Shown here piece after piece: positions 52,521 through 61,805 of a DNA stretch of 64,000 nucleotides (positions are counted from its first letter, which is position 1; each line of letters begins with the position of its first letter). The translations under genes were made by a program, and so were the position numbers. The stretch covers positions 43,471 through 107,470 of the forward strand of contig CACNIC010000003.1 of assembly GCA_902620405.1 (NCBI GenBank), read 5' to 3'. The notes beneath the pieces were generated by a model. It was not told the DNA's origin, did not search any database, and worked only from the letters and a program-made list of their open reading frames with translations. The DNA is from an uncultured SAR202 cluster bacterium. GTDB lineage: Bacteria; Chloroflexota; Dehalococcoidia; Lucifugimonadales; Lucifugimonadaceae.

Positions 52521-55321
52521 GTCAATTAAGAATAAATATAGATAAATATTTTCCAAGTATTATATTTTTTGGATTAAGCCTTATATTGTTTATGCCTTTA
52601 GTTGTTTCGCCTGAAACTGTTTTCCCTTATGTTGTTGGAAAGTCTATGTGGCTAAAAGGGATTATATATTTCCTAAGCGGCATCTATTTAATTTTGTTAA
52701 CTTCTAATAAATCTTATTTGCCAGATAAGAATTCATTAATTCTAATTTTTTCAATATTTGTCCTTATTCAATCTCTAGCAGCATTAGCAGGATCTAGCCC
52801 AGTTAATAGTTTTTGGAGTAATTGGGAAAGAATGGAAGGGGTTACAGATTATTTTCATTGGTTATTATTGATTATTGTTTCAAGTTCAGTTCTAAGAAAA
52901 GAAAAATCATGGATTAAATTATTAAAAATAAATGTTTTTGCTGGGTTTGTAGTTTCTTTATTGGGTTTATTAGAATTTTTTGATTTAGTTATTCCAATAT
53001 TATTTGGTTTAGATATATTCCCAAGTGTTGTTAATCCAGAACGATCTTACACATTGGGAGAGAGAGTTGAATCTACCATTGGAAACCCAGCATACCTAGC
53101 TTCATATCTTTCTATTATTTCTTTTATGTCAATTGGATTAATTATTAGAGAATTTCAAATAAGCTATATTGATTCAATAAAAAAGACATATTTGAATTTT
53201 GGCACAACTTCAAAGTTATTTGTATGGATATCAACATCAGGTTTAGTAGTTTCTATATGGACTATTTTTAATTCAGGTTCAAGAGGCTCACTAATAGGTA
53301 TATTTACAGGACTAATATTTGCAATTTCAATACTAGTTTATAGAAGGGAGGATTTAAGAAAATATTTATATGGCCTTTTGACTGTATTAGGGTCCCTTAT
53401 AGTAGTTTTTATTTTATTAACAAATTTTATTGAATCACAGAGGTACGAGATTAAAAACACTGTTTTAAAAAGTTATATTCCTGAAGAAGTTATTGCAAGT
53501 GAAGAGTTGCCATTTTCTTTTGAAGGAATCTTAGATGTTGGAACCAATGCCTCCAAAGAAATAAATAATATTTTGAGTCAGTTAAATTTTTTGAGAGTAT
53601 TTCAAGATGCTGAAAGAAGCTCAGGTTCTAGTTTGGACATGAAGAGTTTAAGTAAATTAATTGAAGAAAATAACTATTACCCTGATGAAAAAGAGATTTA
53701 CTGTTCAAATGAGATGATGTTATATTTTTGGGCTACTAATAGGTATTCATTTAGAGAATGTACCTCAGGAATGAAAGTCATTTCAATTTTTGGGCCAGGA
53801 ATTTCATATCCTTTTAAATCAGGTTTTAACATAAATGATCGAGAATATGCATGGGATATAGCTATAAAAGGTTTCTTATCTAAACCATTATTTGGTGTTG
53901 GCCCTGAAAATTTTCCTATTCTTCACTATAAATATCTTGACCTTAGTATGAATGACAATAAGCCACATTTAGATAGGGCACATAACCAAATTTTGCACGT
54001 TTTATCAACTTCAGGAATTTTTGGTGGTATTTCTCTAATTGCATTATGGATAACTATATTATTTTTATTGATTAAAAAAATCCATTCAAGCAAATTTTAT
54101 ATTTTCTGGATTATGTTAGCGTCTGCATTTTTATCATATGCAATTTCCGTTATGTTTATTTTTCCTGTTTCTTCAACTTATTTACAATTTATATTAATAA
54201 TATCTCTGCTATCTAAATCTTCTGAAGTTAAAGATGTTTCAAATATAGTAGAAAATAACGAAGAGCGTTTCACAAAAGATTCAATATCAGTTGTAACTTC
54301 AATTATTACTTTAGCAGTTGTCTTTATAATGGTTAGAAGCTTTATATATATTCCTTTCGAATCAGCAAAAGTTACACCTCCTCTTGGAAATCCAACCTCA
54401 GTTATAGAAATTCAAGAAAACATAAATAAATTTCCAAAATTAGCAAATTACGGAAGACAAGAATTATTTTATATTTTAATTAGAGATTATGACCAAATGC
54501 TTTCTGATGCTAATAGTCAAGGGAAATTTGCTGAGAGTTATAATTCCTTAAAAATAATTATTGATCAAGAATATAATGCGGCAGTAAATATTGAGCCAGA
54601 TAACTTTAATATTCACTTTGCTGTAGCAAGTCTTTATTTAAACTTATCAAAATATGAAGCATCAAATATTGATAAAGTTTCTTCGATTGTAAATGAACTG
54701 GAGAGACTGTCTCCAAATTCTGTTCAAACACTTGAAATAAAAATTAGGTTGTCGTTATTAAAAAATGATGATATTGAGGCTGAAAAATTAATAATTAAAT
54801 GGCGCGAATTCATGCCATACCAAGTTAAAGGTTTTTGGGATGAAAATTTGGCAATCACTAAAGGTGAATTAATACCTGATGTTGAATTGAATTGTAAAAA
54901 TGACCAATACCCTACAGATAAACCCCAGTTTGATGATTCCAATTTACTATATACAAATGAACTTGAAGGTGGTGTAGTTGTTGGTATTAAAAAAGAAGCT
55001 GATGAAGATGCAAAGTCAGTTGTTCCTGGCACAATTGTTAAAATGGATTATGTTGGTTGGTTACCTACAGGATGCTTATTTGACAGCTCTTTCTTGCCTG
55101 GAATGAATCCTTTAAGTTTTTTGGTAGGAAATAACCAAGCGATACCTGGAATTGAAGAGTCAATAATAACTCTTAAGGTAGGCAATATTGCAAGAATAGT
55201 TATACCACCTGAAAAAGCTTATGGAACAATTGGAATAAGTGGATTGATACCTCCAAATTCACCACTATATTTTGAAGTTGAGATTCTGGATGTAGAGACA
55301 ACTGGAGAAAAAATTGATTAA
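52517..55321 (+). CDS. O-antigen ligase/polymerase-like membrane protein fused to an FKBP prolyl isomerase domain
   Basis: 934 aa. Residues 1-620 hold about 12 hydrophobic helices of the Wzy/WaaL family, including NSGSRGSLIGIF at the start of the Wzy_C domain and SKPLFGVGPENFP. RAHNQILHVLSTSGIFGG carries the conserved His of the ligase loop. After the last helix (about 595-615) comes a soluble region of about 200 residues with helical, TPR-like character. Residues 816-934 are an FKBP fold with KMDYVGW, LFDSS, IPGIEESI, EKAYG and FEVEILD. The active-site Tyr, Asp and Phe are kept; the FKBP12 Trp59 position is Ile. Topology suggests that the FKBP lies outside the cytoplasm. The frame is continuous. 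Confidence 0.9.
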   Translation: MSQLRINIDKYFPSIIFFGLSLILFMPLVVSPETVFPYVVGKSMWLKGIIYFLSGIYLILLTSNKSYLPDKNSLILIFSIFVLIQSLAALAGSSPVNSFWSNWERMEGVTDYFHWLLLIIVSSSVLRKEKSWIKLLKINVFAGFVVSLLGLLEFFDLVIPILFGLDIFPSVVNPERSYTLGERVESTIGNPAYLASYLSIISFMSIGLIIREFQISYIDSIKKTYLNFGTTSKLFVWISTSGLVVSIWTIFNSGSRGSLIGIFTGLIFAISILVYRREDLRKYLYGLLTVLGSLIVVFILLTNFIESQRYEIKNTVLKSYIPEEVIASEELPFSFEGILDVGTNASKEINNILSQLNFLRVFQDAERSSGSSLDMKSLSKLIEENNYYPDEKEIYCSNEMMLYFWATNRYSFRECTSGMKVISIFGPGISYPFKSGFNINDREYAWDIAIKGFLSKPLFGVGPENFPILHYKYLDLSMNDNKPHLDRAHNQILHVLSTSGIFGGISLIALWITILFLLIKKIHSSKFYIFWIMLASAFLSYAISVMFIFPVSSTYLQFILIISLLSKSSEVKDVSNIVENNEERFTKDSISVVTSIITLAVVFIMVRSFIYIPFESAKVTPPLGNPTSVIEIQENINKFPKLANYGRQELFYILIRDYDQMLSDANSQGKFAESYNSLKIIIDQEYNAAVNIEPDNFNIHFAVASLYLNLSKYEASNIDKVSSIVNELERLSPNSVQTLEIKIRLSLLKNDDIEAEKLIIKWREFMPYQVKGFWDENLAITKGELIPDVELNCKNDQYPTDKPQFDDSNLLYTNELEGGVVVGIKKEADEDAKSVVPGTIVKMDYVGWLPTGCLFDSSFLPGMNPLSFLVGNNQAIPGIEESIITLKVGNIARIVIPPEKAYGTIGISGLIPPNSPLYFEVEILDVETTGEKID

Positions 55322-55932
55322 TTTTCAGGTGAATCCCATCTTGCAAAAATACTATTAAAAACCGAAAGTATAATAATTTTTAAATCAAAAAATAAACTCA
55401 TTTTTTCTATATATTCTATATCGAATTTAATTTTTTCACCTGGCTCCAAGTCGTATGAGCCACTTATTTGAGCTAATCCTGATAAACCTGGTGTCACTTT
55501 AAGCCTTTCATCAAATTCAGGAATTCTTTTAATAAATTCATTATGTAGTTCAGGTCTTTCCGCTCTGGGTCCAACGAAACTCATTTCTCCTCTAATAATA
55601 TTTAATAACTGAGGTATTTCATCTAATGCGGTTTTTCTTAAAATATGACCAATCTTTGTAATTCTAGGATCATTTTTTGTTGACCATACGGCTCCAGAAA
55701 CTTTTTCAGCATCTGGTATCATTGTCCTAAATTTATATACTTTAAATATATTTTTATTTTTACCTATCCTATTTTGAGAATAAAAAATTGGTCCCCTATC
55801 TTCAAGCCAAATTAGTAAAGGTATAATAAATATAACTACAATCCAAAGTGGCCATAATAATGGAAATAATAAGCCTCCAAAAACTAAAGATAAATCAAGT
55901 AATCTTTTAAGCTTATAAGTCTTAATATTCAT
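55318..55932 (-). CDS. Undecaprenyl-phosphate phosphoglycosyl transferase (bacterial sugar transferase)
   Basis: Monotopic phosphoglycosyl transferase that starts glycan synthesis by moving a sugar phosphate onto the lipid carrier (204 aa). The N-terminal re-entrant hydrophobic helix is at about 12-42 with a Pro-rich LLFPLLWPLW. The core then shows YKFRTM, DEIPQLLNIIRGEMSFVGPRAERPE (catalytic Asp-Glu in LDEIPQ) and the C-terminal PGLSGLAQISG. It overlaps the ligase gene convergently by 4 nt and the GT2 gene by 4 nt. The first sugar is unknown. Confidence 0.93.
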   Translation of the reverse strand: MNIKTYKLKRLLDLSLVFGGLLFPLLWPLWIVVIFIIPLLIWLEDRGPIFYSQNRIGKNKNIFKVYKFRTMIPDAEKVSGAVWSTKNDPRITKIGHILRKTALDEIPQLLNIIRGEMSFVGPRAERPELHNEFIKRIPEFDERLKVTPGLSGLAQISGSYDLEPGEKIKFDIEYIEKMSLFFDLKIIILSVFNSIFARWDSPEN

Positions 55933-56984
55933 TGTTTATTCCATCCTCCTGATAACCATCTGAACAAACCATATAAAAACCCCATGCCCCAAGATATATG
56001 CATTGATAAAACTATGAATGGTATTAAAAAGATAGAGGTTATCGAAGAAGATTTTGAACAAATTAATACTATTAGTAGCAGCCATAAGATTGATATGAAC
56101 CCAAAGAAAGAATTTAAAAAAATTAAAAAATTACCTTGAATCATAATATTGGAAATTACAATACTTAAAATAAATAAAACAAATAAAACTGGAGCTAATT
56201 GTCTTAATTTTAAGGATTCGGGGTGAACAGAAAGAGTCTTTGTTTTCCATAAACCATACCTGAAAAATTGCTTTATTAGCCCAAATAAAGAACTTCTTAC
56301 AAAGTAATCTACGATCAAATCAGTGATTAATATTACTTTTTTGCCACTTTTTCTCAACCTTATATTCAGTTCATAATCTTCGTTAATTTGAAACTCCTCA
56401 TTGAACCCACTATGTTCTAATAGATCCAAAGTTCTCCAACAACCAAGATAGACTGTGTCTGTTTCAAGGTATTTATCTGAATCTAATGGGTCAGATTTTA
56501 TTTTTCTATAATTCACACCACCCATTGCATACCCTGAATTCATCACATCAGCAATAACCTTTGTAAAATAACTGGTACCAACAGCTCTTTGAATAGATCC
56601 TGCATTTCCACCACTACTATCAATTATGGCTTGCCAACATTCAAAGATGTAATCTTTTGGATATATTGAATGGGCATCGGCTCGAATAATTATTGAGTTA
56701 TCTTTTTTATATTTACTATTCTCAATTCCAATGTTCATCGCATATGATTGATATAAATTAGGATTTTTAAATATTTTTAAATTTAAATCTTCAAATTTTT
56801 CATTTATTATCTCAATTGTTTTATCTGTGCTCATTCCATCAACAATGATGAATTGAACATTAAATTTATCTGAATCAATACTTCTGCAATTCAAAAGGGA
56901 TTTTATACAATTTTCAATAAATTTTTCTTCATTTCTTGTTGGAATAATTACTGAAATATCAACTATAGAATTCTCCTTAATCAT
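55929..56984 (-). CDS. Family 2 glycosyltransferase with C-terminal membrane helices (ExoA-like)
   Basis: Membrane-bound GT2 enzyme of about 351 aa. The GT-A fold has ISVIIPTRNEE at the N-terminus, VDGMSTDKT, RADAHS as the DxD-type motif, and NEDYELNIRLRKSG. About three helices follow at 265-345, as in succinoglycan ExoA. The frame opens at TTG 56996, but ATG 56984 begins 2 nt after the upstream stop and is the better start. Donor and acceptor are unknown. Confidence 0.85.
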   Translation of the reverse strand: MIKENSIVDISVIIPTRNEEKFIENCIKSLLNCRSIDSDKFNVQFIIVDGMSTDKTIEIINEKFEDLNLKIFKNPNLYQSYAMNIGIENSKYKKDNSIIIRADAHSIYPKDYIFECWQAIIDSSGGNAGSIQRAVGTSYFTKVIADVMNSGYAMGGVNYRKIKSDPLDSDKYLETDTVYLGCWRTLDLLEHSGFNEEFQINEDYELNIRLRKSGKKVILITDLIVDYFVRSSLFGLIKQFFRYGLWKTKTLSVHPESLKLRQLAPVLFVLFILSIVISNIMIQGNFLIFLNSFFGFISILWLLLIVLICSKSSSITSIFLIPFIVLSMHISWGMGFLYGLFRWLSGGWNKQ

Positions 56985-56986
56985 TT

Positions 56987-57904
56987 CTAATACCAAAGCC
57001 TTCCATTATTTTTTTTCAAATACTTTAAAGCTTTTAATTTAAATGGATTCCTGTTTTTGGTGTTCAATTTACTAAAGCCTTCTGATAAAGCTAAAAAGAA
57101 TTTTAGCAATTTAAAATTTATTACTGACTTAATAAAATAAAATGAACACCATATTGATAAATGAACAATTAAATATATTAATGGTAAGTGTTTATAAGAA
57201 ACCCATATTCTATTTCTGATACTGTAATATGCTTCATCTTTTAATTTACTTCTTTTATCAACTACTGATTTTTTGGGCTCGTGAATAATTTCAATTTCAG
57301 GATAATAAATGATTTTTTTATTTTCCTTAATTATTTCTGAACTTATATCAAGTTCTTCAAGGCCATAAAAAAGATCATTGTCATATCCACCGACTTTAAC
57401 AAATGTTTCTCTAAGCAACACATGGCCAGCTCCAATATAGTAAGAAACGCCTGATTCAATATCCTGAATATTTTTAGTTAAAAATCTTTTTAATTTACTA
57501 AATGGGATCTGCAGGCCATCTGAATCCTCTCTTAAAATAATTTTAAAGGCCATTCCAGCTATTTCTTCACTAGAAGAGAATTTAATTAAAATCTTCTCTA
57601 AAGAATCTTTATTTACAAAGTATGCATCATCATCGAGAAATACCATGACCGACCCTTCAGAAGCCTCAACTAATTTATTTCTTGCACCTGCAACCCCAGA
57701 AGGTTTATCAGACCTTATCCACTTTATTGACTGACCCTTGAACTTATCTTCAATCTGTTCTCTAATATTAATTTCGGAGGCATCATCCAAGACAACTATG
57801 TTAGCTTTAATAGTTTGATCTAAAGAACTTTGAATTGCTCTTTGGATTTCTTCGACCCTATCTTTTGTTGCAATCAATACAGTTATGTCTTTTTCAGTAA
57901 ACAT
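56987..57904 (-). CDS. Family 2 glycosyltransferase
   Basis: GT2 enzyme of 305 aa. It starts DITVLIATKDRVEEI, then VVLDDASE, GARNKLVE and the metal motif FLDDDAYF (about 95-102). GLEELDIS is the ED-type catalytic segment, followed by a Lys-rich tail with one possible hydrophobic stretch at about 245-270. It lies 1 nt after the preceding glycosyltransferase gene, in a four-gene minus-strand run ending at the sugar transferase. Probably adds one sugar to the lipid-linked repeat unit; the sugar is unknown. Confidence 0.87.
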   Translation of the reverse strand: MFTEKDITVLIATKDRVEEIQRAIQSSLDQTIKANIVVLDDASEINIREQIEDKFKGQSIKWIRSDKPSGVAGARNKLVEASEGSVMVFLDDDAYFVNKDSLEKILIKFSSSEEIAGMAFKIILREDSDGLQIPFSKLKRFLTKNIQDIESGVSYYIGAGHVLLRETFVKVGGYDNDLFYGLEELDISSEIIKENKKIIYYPEIEIIHEPKKSVVDKRSKLKDEAYYSIRNRIWVSYKHLPLIYLIVHLSIWCSFYFIKSVINFKLLKFFLALSEGFSKLNTKNRNPFKLKALKYLKKNNGRLWY

Positions 57905-57905
57905 T

Positions 57906-59018
57906 TTATATTTCAGATAGTAATTTTAAATATTTTTTTGATGAAGAATCTAAAGAAAATCTATCAATATTTTTAAATCCTTTATCAACGTGCCTTTTCT
58001 TTAATTCATCATTATTTAAATAATTTTTTATTGCTTTTACCAAATCATCTATATTGTCTTTTTTGGCAATTTGACCCGCCTCTCCATTGAGCAATATTTC
58101 TCCCAGTCCTCCATCCTTGCAAGACGATATTATTGGTGTTCTTAATGCTTGAGCCTCAACTGCAACTCTTGGCAAACCTTCCCACAATGATGGAATTACA
58201 ATCATCTTTGCCTTTTTTATATAATTTAATGGATTGTTTATTTCACCTTTAAAAATTACTTTAGAAGATAAATTCAAATCTTTAACAACTCTTCTTAACA
58301 TATTTTTTTCTTCTCCGTCTCCAACTATTATCAAATTTAATTTATCGTTTTTTAACTTTGAAAAAGCATTTATGAGCAATTTAAAATTTTTTTGTTTAGT
58401 TAATCTTCCTAACCCTAAAATATAATTATTTGACTCCAAATCAATATCATCAGATGCATTGAAATCGTTTTGATTTTCAAAATGTGGATTGTAAATATGA
58501 GTTATATTGCTTTCTAATCCAGTCATTTTTTTTAGCATTCCCATTAAACCCAAAGATTCGGCAACAACCCTATTTGCGCTACTAAAAACTTTTCTCCAAA
58601 TGAATCTTCTAAAATAATTATTTCTAGGATAGCCCTGTATGCTAACAATAAATTTTGTATTATTATTTCTGGATAACTTTAGTGATATCCATGCTATAAA
58701 AGGCATCATTGATACAAACAAAATTTCAGGTTTAGTTTTTTTTAAGTACTTAGACAATGTAATAATTGTTCTTAAAGAAATAATTAAAGAGGTAAACCTA
58801 AATTTCAGATAGCCCCTTGTAGGAAATTTTTTGAATGCCGTTGAAAGATATACTAAGTTCATATTTTGAGCAAACTCCATATCTTCCCACTCTTTATGGA
58901 CACTTAATAGGTCAACACTAAAATTATTTTCGGAAAATTTTTTTGATAGTCCAAAAGTTGCTTCTTTAACTCCTACAGGGTTAAGAAAAGGTGAAAAAAT
59001 AGCTATTTTTTTACTCAA
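57906..59018 (-). CDS. Family 4 glycosyltransferase
   Basis: Retaining GT-B enzyme (370 aa) of the GT4 family. The N-terminal acceptor domain begins IAIFSPFLNPVGVKEA. The C-terminal donor domain has LGLGRLTKQKNFKLLINAF, then VGDGEE, VIPSLWEGLPRVAVEAQALRTPII (the E-x7-E catalytic motif) and GGLGEIL. No membrane helices. The start overlaps the end of the upstream GT4 gene by 8 nt. Sugar specificity cannot be read. Confidence 0.88.
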   Translation of the reverse strand: MSKKIAIFSPFLNPVGVKEATFGLSKKFSENNFSVDLLSVHKEWEDMEFAQNMNLVYLSTAFKKFPTRGYLKFRFTSLIISLRTIITLSKYLKKTKPEILFVSMMPFIAWISLKLSRNNNTKFIVSIQGYPRNNYFRRFIWRKVFSSANRVVAESLGLMGMLKKMTGLESNITHIYNPHFENQNDFNASDDIDLESNNYILGLGRLTKQKNFKLLINAFSKLKNDKLNLIIVGDGEEKNMLRRVVKDLNLSSKVIFKGEINNPLNYIKKAKMIVIPSLWEGLPRVAVEAQALRTPIISSCKDGGLGEILLNGEAGQIAKKDNIDDLVKAIKNYLNNDELKKRHVDKGFKNIDRFSLDSSSKKYLKLLSEI

Positions 59019-60168
59019 TGTAAATCCTTTTGACCATTTTTTTTGACCTTTCTATCCAAGAATATTTAATAGCTAGCTTAGCTGAATTTTTAGAAATTCT
59101 CTTATTCAGTTCTTTATCATTAATCAAGGTATTAATTTTTTCAACCATACTTTCAGGGTTATCAGGCTCAAAAAGAAGGCAATTTATATTATTTTCTAAA
59201 ACTTCCGTATTTGATGGTATGTTTGATGCAATTATTGGCCTACCTATAGACATATACTCAAAAAGCTTCATTGCAGAAGTATAATTTTTAGATTTATTAT
59301 TTTTTGCTGAAGAAGGCAAGAGAAGTATATCTGATTTATTCAATAAATCTGGAACATTAGAATAATTTACTTGACCAATAAAATTAATATTTTTGATTTC
59401 TTTTTTATTTACAATTTTCTCGTAGTAGTCAACATCTTCTTTTAAACCGCCAATTATTTGAAAATCAACATAATTAATGTATTTTGCTGAATTTATAATT
59501 AAATCAATTCCTTTTGATTTTGATAAAGATCCACAATAAGTTAATAATGGAGTGCTATTTTTACTAGTTTTATTATTTTTAAACTTTTTTAGGTCAACAC
59601 CATCATGCAATGTCTCAATTCCTTTTAAATTTTTTATTTTTCCTAATTTATTAAATAGATCTTCAGATAGTTTATTGGTAACTGCAAAACAAACAGTTTT
59701 TCCTGAAATCATTAACCCTATTTTAAATATTAATCTTGATAAAAAAGGTGGAATATCATGAAATTCCACAACACATCTTTTTGAAAAGATTGCACAAAAT
59801 AGATAACTAAATGGAGTATTGTCTCTAAATATATAAAAATCTCCATTTAATTTTGAACCTAACCTTGCAGATTTTATACCCCATAATAAATTAACAATGA
59901 AAGAAAAAATTCTATAAAAAAACTTCGGCATTAAAGATCTATATTTATAAGGATCTAAAAAGTCGACCAGATTGTGATCAAAAACTTTTTTAACATTATA
60001 AAAATTAAAAACACTAGTTTTATGGGAAATTTCATTTTGGATTCTTTTTGGACTTATTAAAACAACCTCATTATTTAAACCTGAAAGGGCTTCAATCATT
60101 TTAATTATTTGAACTCCATGAGCCTTTTCAGTCGGTAATCTTGCGTTTGTGATGTAAACTATCTTCAA
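59011..60168 (-). CDS. Family 4 glycosyltransferase
   Basis: Retaining GT-B enzyme (about 385 aa). It begins KIVYITNARLPTEKAHGVQIIK, cited as ITNARLPTEKAHG, which is the usual start of this GT4 subgroup. The donor domain shows LTYCGSLSKSKGIDLIINSA, NFIGQVNYSNVPDLL and the late KLFEYMSIGRPIIAS with the catalytic Glu. The frame stays open to TTG 60243, but that would overlap the divergent neuB start by 26 nt. TTG 60168 gives the family N-terminus and leaves about 50 bp for two promoters. Confidence 0.84.
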   Translation of the reverse strand: MKIVYITNARLPTEKAHGVQIIKMIEALSGLNNEVVLISPKRIQNEISHKTSVFNFYNVKKVFDHNLVDFLDPYKYRSLMPKFFYRIFSFIVNLLWGIKSARLGSKLNGDFYIFRDNTPFSYLFCAIFSKRCVVEFHDIPPFLSRLIFKIGLMISGKTVCFAVTNKLSEDLFNKLGKIKNLKGIETLHDGVDLKKFKNNKTSKNSTPLLTYCGSLSKSKGIDLIINSAKYINYVDFQIIGGLKEDVDYYEKIVNKKEIKNINFIGQVNYSNVPDLLNKSDILLLPSSAKNNKSKNYTSAMKLFEYMSIGRPIIASNIPSNTEVLENNINCLLFEPDNPESMVEKINTLINDKELNKRISKNSAKLAIKYSWIERSKKMVKRIYIE

Positions 60169-60217
60169 AATATTGTTATAAGTATATAAAATTGTATTCT
60201 TATTAATTGTAAATAAT

Positions 60218-61267
60218 ATGGTCAGAGAAATCACTTTCAACAATTCAATAATAAATGATGCTTCAAGTTGTTATGTAATTGCCGAGATTGGAAATAACCA
60301 TCAAGGTGATGTAAATAATGCAAAAAAATTAATTCAGGCAGCTAAATCTAGTGGTGCATCTGCTGTCAAATTCCAGAGGAGAGATAATAAAGAGCTATTT
60401 ACGAGCGAGATGTTCGATTCTCCTTATGCGGGGCCACAAAGTTTTGCCCCAACTTATGGTGAGCATAGGGATAAACTAGAATTATCAGATAATGATTTTG
60501 AAGAAATTTATAAATATTCAAAAAAAATTGATATAGATTTTTTTGTTACCCCTTTTGACTTAAAGAGTGCTGACTTTTTAAATGAACTTGGATTAGAAAG
60601 TTATAAAATTGCATCTGGAGACCTAACAAATTTTCCTCTAATAGAGAAAGTAGCAAATTTTCAAAAACCAATGATAATTAGCACTGGGGCTAGTGATTTC
60701 TCAGAAGTTGAAAAAACATTTAACTTTGCAAAAAATATTAACAATAGAATTATACTTCTTCAATGTACATCAATTTATCCTGCAAAACCTGTAACAATTA
60801 ATTTAAACGTTATTAAAACATTTAGAGATAAGTTTGCTGATACTGTAATAGGGTATTCTGGCCACGATTCAGGCATATCAATTCCAATTGCAGCATATTC
60901 ACTTGGCGCAAGAGTGATTGAAAAACACTTCACTTTAGATAGGACTCAAAAAGGCACAGACCATCAATTTTCATTGACACCTGAATTGTTAGAAGAACTT
61001 GTTACAGAACTTGAAAATGTTAAATTGTCTTTGGGTGATGGTAATAAAAAATTACTTTCTGAAGAAAAGTTGGCAAGATTTAAGATGGGTAAAAAAATTA
61101 TATCTTCCAAGGATCTTAGTAAAGGCACTATATTAACAATTGAAGATTTGTTATTTAAATCCCCTGGTGACGGAATACCTCCAAGTGAAATAGATAAAGT
61201 TTTAGGAAAGAAAATAACAAAGGACTATCTATACGAAGAAAATATTAAATTTGAAGATTTAGAATAA
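60218..61267 (+). CDS. neuB: NeuB-family nonulosonate (sialic-acid-type) synthase
   Basis: Condenses a hexose/hexosamine derivative with phosphoenolpyruvate (349 aa). The NeuB barrel has IAEIGNNHQGDVNNAKKLI, cited as AEIGNNHQGD (22-31), AVKFQRRD, FFVTPFDLKSADFL, STGAS, LLQCTSIYPA, GYSGHDSG, EKHFTLDR and KGTDHQFSL. A C-terminal antifreeze/SAF domain (about 288-349) completes it. The product could be Neu5Ac, legionaminate, pseudaminate or KDN. The next gene is a phosphatase, which points to a phosphorylated intermediate. Confidence 0.92.
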   Translation: MVREITFNNSIINDASSCYVIAEIGNNHQGDVNNAKKLIQAAKSSGASAVKFQRRDNKELFTSEMFDSPYAGPQSFAPTYGEHRDKLELSDNDFEEIYKYSKKIDIDFFVTPFDLKSADFLNELGLESYKIASGDLTNFPLIEKVANFQKPMIISTGASDFSEVEKTFNFAKNINNRIILLQCTSIYPAKPVTINLNVIKTFRDKFADTVIGYSGHDSGISIPIAAYSLGARVIEKHFTLDRTQKGTDHQFSLTPELLEELVTELENVKLSLGDGNKKLLSEEKLARFKMGKKIISSKDLSKGTILTIEDLLFKSPGDGIPPSEIDKVLGKKITKDYLYEENIKFEDLE

Positions 61268-61269
61268 GC

Positions 61270-61797
61270 ATGAAATCAGTAAATGAATATTTATCAAATA
61301 TTTCTCCTTCAATTAAAGAAAAATTTAAAAAAATAAAATTTATTGTTTTTGATTTTGATGGAGTGTTTACAGATAATCAAGTTTACACAGATCAAAATGG
61401 TATAGAATCTGTTGTTTCATCAAAATTTGATGGTTTTGGGCTACAAAAATTAAGAGATTTGGGAATAGATTTGCATATTTTATCAACTGAAAAAAATAGT
61501 GTAGTAAAAAAAAGAGCTCAAAAACTTGAAATTAATTACATTCAAGGTTTATCAAGCAAAGAAAAGTTAATTGAATTTATAAAATTAGCTAATGAAAAAA
61601 AATTTAATTTTAGTGATATAGCATATATGGGTAATGACATAAATGATATTGATTGCTTAAAAAAATCTGGCTTAGCAATTGTTGTAAATGACTCTCATCC
61701 TGAAATTATAAAATATGGTGATTATAAAACTGACACAAATGGTGGGCATGGTGCTGTTAGAGAGGTATGCGATATAATCGAAGCATTAAATAATTAA
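61270..61797 (+). CDS. KdsC-like HAD phosphatase (possible KDN-9-phosphate phosphatase)
   Basis: C0-type HAD phosphatase of 175 aa. The nucleophile motif is FDFDGVFTDN (about 28-37), motif II is ILSTEK, and motifs III/IV appear as KEKLIEF and YMGNDINDIDCL. The C-terminal TDTNGGHGAVREVCD is the hallmark of KdsC enzymes. KdsC acts on KDO-8-phosphate; located between neuB and neuA, a KDN-9-phosphate or similar nonulosonate phosphate is the more likely substrate (inference, by analogy with the Bacteroides KDN pathway). It starts 2 nt after neuB. Confidence 0.87.
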   Translation: MKSVNEYLSNISPSIKEKFKKIKFIVFDFDGVFTDNQVYTDQNGIESVVSSKFDGFGLQKLRDLGIDLHILSTEKNSVVKKRAQKLEINYIQGLSSKEKLIEFIKLANEKKFNFSDIAYMGNDINDIDCLKKSGLAIVVNDSHPEIIKYGDYKTDTNGGHGAVREVCDIIEALNN

Positions 61798-61805
61798 ATA
61801 GTGCC

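Noticed and set aside
60169-60243. Longer N-terminus of the GT4 glycosyltransferase (TTG 60243)
   Set aside because: It would add a non-family hydrophobic extension and overlap the divergent neuB start, leaving no promoter space.
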